64,000 nucleotides of DNA. It comes from Petaurus breviceps papuanus. Lineage: Eukaryota > Chordata > Mammalia > Diprotodontia > Petauridae. Under the pieces are notes generated by a model. That model saw nothing but the letters and a program-made list of their open reading frames with translations, did no database searches and had not been told where the DNA came from. The stretch covers positions 14,516,812 through 14,580,811 of the forward strand of contig JAMXIF010001210.1 of assembly GCA_028583685.1 (NCBI GenBank). Direction: 5' to 3'. Positions 34,011 through 43,461 of the stretch are shown one piece after another (positions within the stretch are counted from its first letter, which is position 1; every line of letters begins with the position of its first letter). The position numbers were made by a program, and so were the translations under genes.

Positions 34011-34217
34011 ATGCTATGCTGTCATTCATTTCAACACAATTTACTGCTAAGGGGTGTTGTTGCCCTAAACTAATGAACCACATGGCCAGAGGATTGGCAA
34101 AAACACTGTCACAATATTGTTACTAAAAGTATTTAAATGCATTGCCTTAACAGGGTAGGATTGATAGCACTAATCCAGAATGAACAGGGACTATACATTG
34201 CAAAAATGGGGAGTGAT

Positions 34218-34450
34218 GAGCTAGATGTTCAAGTGGATGGAGTACCTGGCCCAAAGTCCAGAAGACTCATCTTCCTAAGGTCAAGTTTGGCCTCACACTT
34301 GCTAACTGTGACCCTGGGAAAGACATTCAACTTCTGTTTGCCTTTCTTCTGCAAAATGAGCTAGGGAATGAAATGGCAAACCACTTTAGAATCTTTGCCA
34401 AGAAAACTGCAAACAGTCATGAAAAATTCGGAAACAATTAAACAAAAAAA
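34218..34450 (+). mobile_element. MAR1-type SINE
   Basis: agctagatgttcaagtggat region, actgtgaccctgggaaagac, gcaaaatgagctagggaatg, ttgccaagaaaactgcaaac, and an aattaaacaaaaaaa tail. Confidence 0.75.
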
Positions 34451-35909
34451 ATTGTAAGAAATGCACAGGACTTAAGTGGACATCATTTGTTCAAAAATAA
34501 TTGTATTGCTATAAAAATAACTTATTCTAAAAAAAACCAAGCCCTCCTGAGGCAATATGCAGATCATGCATTATTTTGCTGCTACATTGATTGTACCACT
34601 TCCTTTTAAGATTCGACTTAGATATACAAGCCACCTTTTATGCATAACCAGTAAACCCATATTTCTTCTTATCTTTGCTTTTCCTTTCAGGTCATAAATA
34701 TAGAATGGCAATTCCATGGACTAGTACACCCACAATCAATTGGGGAATTTGTCTCAACACTTCCTCTTCCCCATTTACCAAGCTCCCAACCTACTCCATT
34801 TAGTTGTAGGGATTGGCCCCTCAGAACATTCATCATGCTGACTTAGATCAGTTTCATTCAACACTGAAAAAAGCTGATGGTCACCATGCCCCTTCTTCCC
34901 TGACGCCTTCATGGCTGTGGCTAAGCGATGCCATCATTAGACTGATGGGCAGGGGGCAGTGACTAATAGTTCAACTTCATTTTCGGGTGGGAAAAGTTGA
35001 GATCTATAACAGAATCAAGCAATAAGGGTTGCAATATGAATCACTTTTCATTATCTCCACCAAAACCCATTACTTCTCCAACCTTCCCTATTTCAATTGT
35101 CATCCTTCTCATGACCCAGGTTTATAATTTCTCTAACTCCTCCCCCTTTGTAATTAGCTGCCTAATCTTGTCCTAGCTCTAATGTGATACATACTAGCCC
35201 CCATAACTTTCCAATAAATGCCAATGGCTTCAATTAATTCACCCTTTCAGGACATTTTATATGTATAAAATCAACAGGTCTTGTTATGCTTTTTTACTGA
35301 AAATGTAATCAAATACAAAAAAACAAGACCACTTTTAACAGTGGCCTAAGCACCTGGCATCAAGTCTTAAGACATTGCTCCTTACTGACACTGGGGTAAT
35401 CTAGTACTCGGGTACCAAGTCAAAGGAAGCCCCTAGACTACATTTAAAATGTGAACGTAGAATGTCTCACCATCACCTAGACCCTATCACCTTAAAAGTT
35501 GTAACCCCAGATCATCCCTCTTAGTTTAACTGATTCTCTATGCTTCAATCTTGAGGAAAAAGGGCATTTGACAATTTTTAACAGGTCACCTCCTCTAACA
35601 GCTTCCTTTCCAAATTGAGATTCAGTGAAATCTTTCAGCTCAAAGCCCCCAAGATCCTATAAATTCCTGCAATACTACTACAAAAATTTAGGTAAATACC
35701 CTTCACCATCATACAAACCACATTCCAAAAACCACCTCATTAAGAGAATGGGAAAACCTATTAAGGTATTCTGGCAGATAATGAGAAATCAATGAAAGCT
35801 AGGAAAGTGGCTTGAATTGGAGGAAATTGAGCTAGTGAAGGAAAAAAAAAATCACCCTCTAACAGTGTGAATACACAATTTTGGCCTATTAAGACCAGAA
35901 ACCCAAAAA
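34451..35909. other. Intergenic between CMKLR2 and EEF1B2, nothing recognised
   Basis: No tandem repeat, repeat family or coding sequence recognised. EEF1B2 transcripts should end near its right edge. Confidence 0.45.
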
Positions 35910-35928
35910 GGTCTTGCTTGCAAATGTT

Positions 35929-35934
35929 TTTATT
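35929..35934 (-). terminator. EEF1B2: EEF1B2 polyadenylation signal
   Basis: Minus strand AATAAA, about 30 nt after the stop codon. EEF1B2 mRNAs are known to have very short 3' UTRs. Confidence 0.85.
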
Positions 35935-35962
35935 TAAATGTAATTTTTGAGGATGGTAAATT

Positions 35963-36117
35963 TTAGATCTTATTGAAGGCAGCAACATCCATGGATTGCA
36001 CATAGTCTTCAAAGGCAGTTATCCGTTCCTCTAGCATATCTGTACCAACTTTATCATCTTCAACCACACATTGTATCTGAAGCTTCTTGATGCCATATCC
36101 CACTGGAACTAATTTAG
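35963..36117 (-). CDS. EEF1B2: EEF1B2 coding exon 6 with stop
   Basis: Encodes [20 protein letters not shown] through MDVAAFNKI and TAA. Acceptor CCCTCAG after an 90-nt intron. Confidence 0.97.
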
Positions 36118-39100
36118 CTGAGGGGGAAAAACAAAAGATAAGGCTCCAATCCTCATACAAATTCATGACTGATACCAATCAATACTTAAATTAATGTTTC
36201 AACTTACAAGATCCCCAGACCAAGCCATCTGCCTGAATGCTTCTGACGCATTCCTCCAATTTTGCCATATCTGTCTCATCATCCCAAGGTTTTACATCCA
36301 GTAAGATGGAAGACTTAGCAACAATTGCAGGTTCTAAAGAAGGCAAAAGATTAATAATTCTTACATATTCAAGGTCCAAACTAAATGCCACCATCTTCCT
36401 TAAGTTATTTAGAGTACCTGTCCTTCCCAATAGTAGCGATCTGTGCTTTCTATTTTACATAACCTGCCCCCACTGAACTGTAGACTTCATGGAGGGAAAG
36501 ACTAGTCATTTTTCACACAGTATTCTGTTCTGACAAGACACTCAGTTGTGAAAGAAATGTTAAACTACTGACACCTAATTAAATAAAACACTGACCAATA
36601 GTGGCTCAAGCTGAGAGAACTAAGATCAACTTGAAGAAAGTTAATTTGGGGGCAACTAAGTGGCACAGGAAATAGAGCACAGCCCTCCAATCAGTTAGAC
36701 CCGACTTCAAACCGGGCCTCAGATTTACTAGTTGTGTGACGTTGGGCAAGTCATGTAACCCCAACTGCCTTGACTCCCCCCCCCCAAGTTAACTTGACCC
36801 TTCAAATTATAAGAATTTAAAGCAGATGGACATCAAATAAAAATGTATGTCTGCTTAAAAGGTATTTCACAATCTTGATGTGCCCCAGTGTTATAAATAC
36901 ATTACTGTATTACAGAAAAACTGAATTCTGGAAAAAAGCTTTTACTTTAAAAAACTGCTAAAGACATTCAGTATTTTCTTTAGCTATTGAAATGCCTCTA
37001 AGTAGGTGTTTGTCACACAAGGAATCCACTTTCTTTTGCATTAGAAAGAGGTGATTTAACAGTGTAACAGTTTCTTTTCCACAGTGGAATACAACAACTG
37101 CTACAGATGAGAACAGCTGCAGACCAGTAGCTGTGGAATTTTTCTTTATCTCTTAAAATTCCATTAAGTGGTGAATGCACAGGTTGGTGCAACCAGAAGA
37201 CTCAAGCTTACCAAGGAAAAGTGAGCTTATAATATCAAGTTCTCATTTGTAAGGAAAAGCCTTAAGACAACCTACTTTTTGATTTCTTTGATTCATACTG
37301 AGCAAGGCGTTCTTCTCTTAGCTTCTTTGCTTCTTCACTTTCCTGTGAAGAGAATCCAATACATTTCAGGGCATTAATTTGCTGTTATTAAAATTAATTA
37401 ACAATTCACATAGAAAATGGACCAGCCAATCAGAAAAAAGCAATTCCATCACAAATTCAGCCGAAAGATGGTGATTTGATTTTATTCATCATGTAGCCAG
37501 TAAGGTTTGAAATTAGGTACTAGTCAAAGCTTAACCATATAATCTAATCAATTGTTTAAGGACCTCCAAAATACCCAAATCTTGAACTTAACACCAGTGT
37601 TTCCACTGGCACTTATCTATGAAAACACTAACCTATACAGTGCTATCTGTCAACTACTGAATATATCTACCAAGGACTCCAAAAATAACTTTTCCTCTTT
37701 AATAAATTTTATCACTCCTGATAGAAATCTTACAAATCCTATGAGTTTGCCTTCTAAGAGAGGTAATAAGATCTACTCACAAGCAAACATCTTTGGGCAC
37801 TTTAAGCTTAATGACCAAAAAAAGGCCATGTTTCTATGTTCTACTTAATATCATAACATACCTCCTCATCATCAGACCCAAAGAGATCAATGTCATCATC
37901 ATCTTTGCTATCTGTAGCTCCACTTCCGGTGGTATCTTCCACATCAGCAGGCCCATACTTGCCCAAAGCCTTCTTTATTCCTGGCAAGCTTAAAAGAAAA
38001 ATACACTATCATTTTCAACTTAACTTCAAATGCTAAAATTGAGATGTTTCAATCAAATTTGTATCAAAACACTAACAAAGTCTTTACCGAGGCCAATGCC
38101 TCACATCAGCCTTAAAACAATTTACAAAATGATAATTGAGACCTTAAAGGAGCATTTTCTGCAACACTACTCAGAATGTTAACAATTAAGATGCATTTAA
38201 TCTGTTCAATCTAAATCTAATGCAGAAGCTGAAATGGATTACTTTTGACCTACTTTTTAGGAATTGGAATTGCAGGAGATGGGGGAAGGGCACGAACACT
38301 GACCTCTCAACTCTCAAACTGCTCTATAAACAGGACAAGATAACTTTAGCATTACTTTTAAGTCAATACAATTTTAGTACTCAAAACTAACATTCCTATT
38401 TTACCCCCTGCAAATATTTTCATTTTTTTAAAGATTCTCACACCCAAACCACTCTGCTACCCTGGGAGATATTATATGGAATACTCACTATGATTTAATC
38501 TTTCAGTATGAACATTTTTGTTTGAGATTTCATAACAGTATGTTCAGTTCCGTCTTAGTGAACTGGTTGTCCACTTCCCCAAACTTCCACCCTTGTTGGC
38601 AGTTTCAGAAGCATGGCCAAGGATTGAATGAATGAGCCATAGATGAACTACCCTCTCACCCCAGAGGTGGCCCCCCCAGGTCAGGGTCGAGGCATATTGG
38701 CAGGACAGTGTGGGGAAAACTTGAATTGCTGTTGTCCATGTTCTACCTGTTCTGTGAAAAAATGGAGGACTTCAGTCTCTTGGCCTAGCAAGGTGGCACA
38801 AGCAATTAATTAAGCTTACAACATCTCAGCACGACTAAAATAGCCTAGGCCCAAATCTGACACCCTGACTACGAGCTGCTTTCCTGCGGACCAAGTTCAC
38901 ACGCCAGCACGTCCGTACCTGGCCTTTTGCTTCTCATAGGACTTAATGTGGTTATACCAGCGGAGAGCATGGTACAGGTCGGCGGGAGGAGGGCCCGCGA
39001 CGGCTTCAAATACTGCAACGTCAGCCTGGGACGGCACAAACCTGGGGACGGAAGGAGGCATGAGTAAACGCCGCCGGCTGATTACGGGCGCATCCCGCGG

Positions 39101-39621
39101 CCCAGCTGCTTTTTAAGGGGGACCCCCAAGCCAGTTTTAATGGGCCTTCCGGGAAGCATAGGAGGGTCAAGCCCGGAGTGGGAGGATGGCGCACACGTGG
39201 GCAGGGCCGGGCCCTGGATCCCCAGGCGCGTCAGTAGTCAGGGGGGTTACCTAGATGGGCACTTCCCTCCCCGGGGGTTAGAGGGGCTTCTCTGGCCCGT
39301 TCGGCCCCGGCCCAGGTGCTTCTGCCACGTGTCCCTCTCCTGGGTCGGGCCGGCCTGGCCCCCGCCTCCGCTTCCGTGACCTTCCGGACATGTCCCGCTT
39401 TCTCCTCCACCTCCGTGTCCCCAAAGCCCCTGCAGCCTGCTTTCCACCAGGCCGGAGCGGCCTCGTTCCCGTGCCCTCATCGACCACCGCGCTGCACCCG
39501 CCCAGTCTCCCAGCGCACACCGCCCCGGGGTCCTGGCTCACCCTTCGATGTAGCTCTTGTCCGCCAAGAAGTCATTGAGGTGCTGCAGACCCGCAGGTGT
39601 CTTGAGATCTCCGAAGCCCAT
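35963..39621 (-). CDS. EEF1B2: Elongation factor 1-beta (eEF1B alpha), six coding exons
   Basis: Guanine-nucleotide exchange factor that recharges eEF1A with GTP in the cytoplasmic eEF1 complex. Coding exons on the minus strand are 39542-39621, 38919-39041, 37862-37988, 37276-37342, 36208-36333 and 35963-36117. They sum to 678 nt, 225 residues plus stop, the same length as human. All junctions are GT/AG and in frame. The N-terminus ([18 protein letters not shown]) begins the GST-like domain that contacts eEF1B gamma. An acidic linker, [17 protein letters not shown], holds S106, the known CK2 site. The C-terminal exchange domain (about 130-225) ends in FNKI. The start context ACCACCATGG is a strong Kozak. 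It is head to head with NDUFS1, its introns host two snoRNAs, and no damage is seen. Confidence 0.97.
36208..36333 (-). CDS. EEF1B2: EEF1B2 coding exon 5
   Basis: Encodes [20 protein letters not shown] through GLVWGS of the exchange domain. Donor GTAAGT. Confidence 0.95.
36647..36785 (+). mobile_element. SINE in EEF1B2 intron 4
   Basis: Antisense to the gene. Flanked by aagttaatttg and aagttaacttg. Tail region is a C-run after ccccaactgccttgactc. Confidence 0.8.
37008..37138 (-). ncRNA. SNORA41: H/ACA snoRNA SNORA41 in EEF1B2 intron 4
   Basis: About 131 nt, minus strand. The first hairpin closes with a perfect TTCCACAG / CTGTGGAA stem (37131-37138 with 37077-37084). An AAAGAA H-box match (ANANNA) follows. 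The second hairpin closes with GTTACAC / GTGTGAC. An ACA box sits three bases from the predicted 3' end. Human EEF1B2 is known to host SNORA41, a pseudouridylation guide, and length and position fit. Exact ends are inferred, and the match to human sequence was not checked base by base. Confidence 0.85.
37276..37342 (-). CDS. EEF1B2: EEF1B2 coding exon 4
   Basis: Encodes [20 protein letters not shown] and the charged helix before the exchange domain. Donor GTAGGT. Confidence 0.95.
37425..37498 (-). ncRNA. SNORD51: C/D snoRNA SNORD51 in EEF1B2 intron 3
   Basis: Minus strand order: C box ATGATGA (37486-37492), guide, D' box CTGA (37457-37460), C' box GTGATGG (37446-37452), D box CTGA (37430-37433). 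The bases next to D' (37461-37474, plus strand ccgaaagatggtga) equal a stretch of 28S rRNA, so the RNA can pair with it. The fifth base from D' points to the A known as human A1511, a 2'-O-methylation site. The D box lies about 87 nt from the 3' splice site, the usual spacing for vertebrate intronic C/D snoRNAs. Confidence 0.95.
37862..37988 (-). CDS. EEF1B2: EEF1B2 coding exon 3
   Basis: Encodes [20 protein letters not shown] and the acidic linker, ending at E110 in phase 0. Donor GTATGT. Confidence 0.95.
38919..39041 (-). CDS. EEF1B2: EEF1B2 coding exon 2
   Basis: Encodes [15 protein letters not shown] through SYEKQKA. Acceptor CCCCAG, donor GTACGG. Confidence 0.95.
39542..39621 (-). CDS. 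EEF1B2: EEF1B2 coding exon 1
   Basis: Residues 1-26 plus two bases of codon 27. Donor GTGAGC. Differences from human include T8, H14 and F18. Confidence 0.95.
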
Positions 39622-39734
39622 GGTGGTGGTGGGAGGGACCGGGAAGAGGAGAAAGTGGCGGCGGCGAAGGAGGAATTGAGCTCGGGGTGGGGAAACAGCG
39701 CCGCGTGTGAACACGCTAGCGCCGGCCGCCGACT

Positions 39735-39776
39735 GAAAAAAGGGCCGTGCGCAATCAGCGACTCCCTTATATAAGG
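39735..39776 (-). promoter_or_regulatory. EEF1B2: EEF1B2 TATA box and 5'TOP start
   Basis: On the minus strand, TATATAAGG (within the palindrome CCTTATATAAGG, 39765-39776) lies about 31 bases before CCCTTTTTTC (39735-39744). That is an ideal TATA-to-start distance and a 5' terminal oligopyrimidine tract, as known for translation-factor mRNAs. Predicted start is about 39742-39744, with a ~121-nt leader. Confidence 0.8.
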
Positions 39777-39859
39777 TCAGTGCATATCCTTCCGCTCCTC
39801 CACTCCGAGAAAGAGAGGGCGGAGTTCAAAGGGCAAAGGTCTTCTCAGGGGTACCCGCT

Positions 39860-39867
39860 CCAATTGG
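39860..39867. promoter_or_regulatory. CCAAT box in the shared promoter
   Basis: CCAATTGG, readable as CCAAT on both strands, about 120 bp upstream of the predicted EEF1B2 start. Candidate NF-Y site. Confidence 0.5.
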
Positions 39868-40069
39868 CCTTTAGAATTCGTTATCTTGAGTGTTAAAACC
39901 TCAAGTAGTTCTCCCTTTACCTGTTTCCCTGATGCGCGGATAGAAAAGAATTAAAATGATCATTTCGAAAATTTTCGTTCTCCCCCGCTCCCTCCCCCAC
40001 AGGCCCCAGTGACATTCGAAGTTCCTGGTGCCCAGTGATAAAGGATTACCGAACGTCACCGGGCGGCTC

Positions 40070-40216
40070 CGGAGATTGCCGAGCCAGGCTGGCCCCGCCT
40101 CCGCCAGAGCCGCCAGACTACACGGCCGAGTCCAGTCCCGCCCCACAGGCCGGAAATTGCCGAAGTCTTTCTCCCTACAACCTGGTCTCGTTCGTGCCGG
40201 CGGACGGAAATTGCCG
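40070..40216. promoter_or_regulatory. Three near-palindromic CGGARATTGCCG motifs
   Basis: Copies at 40070-40081, 40151-40162 and 40205-40216, spaced 81 and 54 bp. Copies 2 and 3 are CGGAAATTGCCG, an imperfect palindrome CGG-n-AATT-n-CCG carrying a GGAA ETS/GABP core. They lie just upstream of NDUFS1 exon 1. Confidence 0.7.
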
Positions 40217-40217
40217 A

Positions 40218-40228
40218 AGCCGCCATAG
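40218..40228 (+). promoter_or_regulatory. NDUFS1: YY1-like motif near the NDUFS1 start
   Basis: AGCCGCCATAG contains the YY1 core GCCGCCAT. Such sites often lie near the start of TATA-less nuclear mitochondrial genes. Confidence 0.45.
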
Positions 40229-40229
40229 A

Positions 40230-40303
40230 GAATAAAGGACAGGGGAGCTGAGGGGCAGCTCGGGTCCTGGAGGCCCAACGGTGCGGGCGTCTTCCCCTAG
40301 AAG
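40230..40303 (+). other. NDUFS1: NDUFS1 noncoding exon 1 (5' end approximate)
   Basis: Ends at a consensus donor, AAG|GTAAGG (GT at 40304-40305). No start codon precedes the donor in a usable frame. The 5' end is a guess from promoter motifs. Confidence 0.65.
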
Positions 40304-40924
40304 GTAAGGCCGGGCTTGGGAGGGCAGGGTCGTGTCGAAGGGGGCCGGCGGGAGCACCGTGCTCGCTGGCTTCTCTGCCTGCGGGGCCTCGAACCCCTCA
40401 GCCTCCTCTTGCCCTTGAGTCCAGGTCTGTCAGTGTCCCCGCCTCCGAGCCGGGCAGCCGCGGGAAGCCGGCCCCAGTGAGGGCCGGGCGGCGCCGCTGC
40501 CCTTGGGCACCCCCCCTCCCCGAGGCCGAGCGGGGCAGCCAAGCCTAGGCCTGAGCCCACAGCTTCGGCCGAGCAGAGGTCCAGGGTCAGGTCGCTGCCG
40601 CACCGGGGTCACCCCCGACGCGGCCTGGGCTTCTAGAGGGCCCTGGCCAGACACTCCAGCCATCCGCGAAAGTCAGCCCGAGGGACCCCCCGGGGAGCAT
40701 TCCTCATCTTCCCGGAGCCGCCCGGCGAGCCCCCCGGAGGAGAGCAAGAATCTGGAACCTGGCGGGAGCCCTCCCGGGAGCCCAAGGTCATCTGGGCGGA
40801 CCCCCACCCCCATTTATGCAGGAGCTGAGCGAGGCCCGGCGCACTCGGGGGTTTGACCCTGAATTGAGGGGTGGGGAATTTAGGACGATGGATCCCTCTG
40901 AGATCAAGAGCCCTATTTAGGAAG

Positions 40925-41010
40925 CCTGGGCTAGCCCTGGCCCCCATCTTACAGATGAGATGACTGAGGTCCAGAAAGGGCATGAGACCTGCCAAAGCCA
41001 CTGCGATTGT
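40925..41010 (-). mobile_element. MIR SINE relic
   Basis: cccccatcttacagatgaga, tgactgaggtccagaaaggg, reverse orientation, in NDUFS1 intron 1. Confidence 0.6.
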
Positions 41011-41084
41011 GAGTGACGGGACCGGACCCGGCGCGCCGACTCTCGGGTCCTAGTCTTAATTTCGTGGTGCTGTCCTGTTTCTTT

Positions 41085-41312
41085 GGCCAGCTTGAGGCAG
41101 AGCGGATAAAGTGCCAGGCCTGCTGTCAGAAGGACCCGAGTTCAAATGTAGACCCTGACACTTACTAGCGGTGTGACCCTGGGCTCCTCACTTAGCCCCG
41201 TTTGCCTCAGTTTCCTCATCTGTAAAATGAAGCTGGAGAAAGAAAAGGCAAACCACCCTCCAGTATCTCTGCCAGGAAAACTCCACCGGGGTCAGGACTG
41301 AAAAGCCACAGT
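41085..41312 (+). mobile_element. MAR1-type SINE
   Basis: gaggcagagcggataaagtg head, gagttcaaatgtagaccctg, agcggtgtgaccctgggctc, cctcatctgtaaaatgaagc. Confidence 0.85.
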
Positions 41313-41564
41313 GTGTTTCTTTGCATTTTTATTTTCCCCCCATTGGTAATCTTTGAATAAGCTTGAGCAATCACAGTGTTGAATTGAGCAGAGTTCTTTG
41401 GTTTGGGGTTGTTTTTCCCACCATTCTGGAAGAATGAGTTTATTGTGCCATTCTCAGTATCTCTTAAGAGCAAAACTTATTACAAATTAAGGAGGACAGA
41501 TTTGATTTTCAGTGACCCAGTTTATTGCACAAATCAATTTTCAGAGAGAGGGGCTATTTATTGG

Positions 41565-41680
41565 TAGAATCACAGTGTGCTCAAGTTAGTGGAAACCCTA
41601 AGAGATCATCAGGCTTTCAACTTTCTTAAGTGGCAAATGAGGAGACTGAGGTTCAGAGTGACAACTTCCCTTCACTTTTT
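41565..41680 (-). mobile_element. MIR-like relic
   Basis: ctaagagatcatcaggcttt, gtggcaaatgaggagactga, ggttcagagtgacaa. Confidence 0.5.
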
Positions 41681-41881
41681 TGTGTATCATTTCTGAAAAT
41701 GTCACAGCTATGTCATTACCATCTCCTAATTATTGGATTCCTACAGATTGTTTGGCATCATGTTAGGTATGATAAGAGAGAGGGAGTAAATGTGGAATAA
41801 TTCCTGTGTTTAATAAATTGCAGGCAATTACAGAGCAAACTCCACTTGTCAGCAGCAGCATTTTCTATAGTATAAGAAAGG

Positions 41882-41933
41882 AAGCAGTGTTATTGAGGAC
41901 AAGTATATATACTTGTCCTCAATAACACTGCTT
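41882..41933. repeat. Perfect 52-bp palindrome, no spacer
   Basis: Arms of 26 bp meet without spacer at 41907/41908. Every base pair checked is complementary, and with one G:T mismatch symmetry extends to 41878-41937. It abuts an AT-rich minisatellite in NDUFS1 intron 1. Confidence 0.95.
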
Positions 41934-41937
41934 TCTT

Positions 41938-42155
41938 CTCATATATATATATATATATGATCTATATACACACATATACACATACACACATATATATATC
42001 TATGATCTATATACACACACATATATATATCTATGATCTATATACACACACATATATATATCTATGATCTATATACACACACATATATATATCTATGATC
42101 TATATACACACACATATATATATCTATGATCTATACACACACACACACACATATA
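41938..42155. repeat. ~30-bp minisatellite of TA/CA units
   Basis: About five near-identical units of acatatatatatctatgatc plus tatatacacac, after an (AT)n lead-in and before a (CA)n end. Confidence 0.95.
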
Positions 42156-42264
42156 TAATAGCATTTGCAAGATTTAAACAAAGTTGCAAGACATTCCTTG
42201 GAGATGTGCAATCTCCCAGTCTGAAAATGAATCTGGATGTTAATTTATTGGCTCCTCTGTTTAG

Positions 42265-42400
42265 TAGTCCTCAGTGGAATGTAAGGTTCTTGAGGGCATA
42301 AACTTTTTTGGGGGTTGGGGAGGAGTAGTCCTGGTATCCCCAGTTGCTTTGCATATGGTAGGTGTTCAGGAAATGCTTATTGAGTTGAATTGGTCAGGGA
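42265..42400 (+). mobile_element. L2 LINE 3' end
   Basis: ggaatgtaaggttcttgagg, tggtatccccagttgctttg, aggaaatgcttattgagttg. Confidence 0.65.
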
Positions 42401-42999
42401 AGACCTTTTGGATGAATAAGTATTTTACTTTGTACTTTGCAAAATGAAAACATTCGAGTTTTAAGTCGCATTTTATAAATGCAGCAAGAACAAACAATTA
42501 CTACAAATCGATGAATAATGTGAAAACAAAACCAGAAGTACTATGGCAAGAGAATGGAAGGAACTTAGCCAGTACTAGAGAATTGTAATTCAGTTTTCAC
42601 CTTTCCCATAGTCATTTTTCAGGCCTGTCAAAAGTCAGGTAACTTTTACTTGGAAATGTGGGTAATCTAAAGTAACAGCCAACTTTCAGTGGGAATGGAT
42701 TAGAATTAACTAACCAAGACAAATCAGTTTGTTTTACAGAAGTCAATACTGTGGGAAGTGATGGATTATAAATTCTGAGTAGAGATTCTGAATTAATGAG
42801 ATTTTTACTTTATGTTTAGATATGTACTTAAAATTCTGTAATTATTTTGATAAATGTTACTTTACTGCAGAAATCAAAATTTTTAAATGGAAAAAACATT
42901 GATTTGGAAAACCCCATTTTGTCCATAATTTCAATCTTCTATTTATTTGACTCATAAAAGACAAAGTTCAAAGTTTTCAATAAAAGCTGTTTGAATTTT
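42401..42999. other. NDUFS1 intron 1, nothing recognised
   Basis: No repeat or coding sequence recognised. Confidence 0.4.
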
Positions 43000-43185
43000 A
43001 GAGATTTAGGTTGGAATCCTACCTCTGATTAACCACACTAATATCACATAACTACTCTGAGCTTTAGTTTCGTTATATATAAAATGGGAATAATAATAGT
43101 TATAATGCTCCGTAAGGTTGTTGGGAAGATCAAATGAGGTAATAGATGTAGATCTTTGTAACCATAAAACAATACACAAATGTTA
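43000..43185 (+). mobile_element. MIR SINE
   Basis: gatttaggttggaatcctac, ctactctgagctttagtttc, aatgggaataataatagtta, gttgttgggaagatcaaatg. Confidence 0.7.
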
Positions 43186-43224
43186 TTAATGTTAGGAAAA
43201 GGCTGTGACTGAATTTTGTGGAAA

Positions 43225-43461
43225 AAATTTCTATAACTCTCTATTACGTGCCTGGCACCGTTCTAAGTAAGCACTTTTTGAAATAATTATTTCAACAACC
43301 CTGGAAAGTAGATTCTGCTATTATTATCCTCATTTCACAGTTGAAGAATTGAGGCAGAGGTAAATTGACTTACCCAGGGTCATACAGGAAGTATCTGAAG
43401 CTAGCTTTAAACTCCGGTCTTCCTGATTCCAGGCCCAGTGCTCTATCCACTGCATCACCAG
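43225..43461 (-). mobile_element. MIR SINE, near full length
   Basis: tacgtgcctggcaccgttct, ttattatcctcatttcacag, ttgacttacccagggtcata, ggcccagtgctctatccact. Confidence 0.8.

Larger units (their letters stand above)
38930..41060. promoter_or_regulatory. CpG island at the EEF1B2/NDUFS1 head-to-head promoter
   Basis: The only CpG-dense, GC-rich stretch in an otherwise AT-rich window. It covers EEF1B2 exons 1-2, the intergenic gap and NDUFS1 exon 1 with the start of its intron. Several long open frames here are by-products of high GC. Confidence 0.9.

Noticed and set aside
39247-41001. Long open frames on both strands in the CpG island (up to 152 codons)
   Set aside because: High GC removes stops by chance. 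Frames are proline/arginine-rich, overlap known exons or promoter sequence, and show no homology or splice logic.
41938-42155. CRISPR-like array of regular repeats
   Set aside because: Units are contiguous low-complexity minisatellite repeats without unique spacers, in a vertebrate intron.
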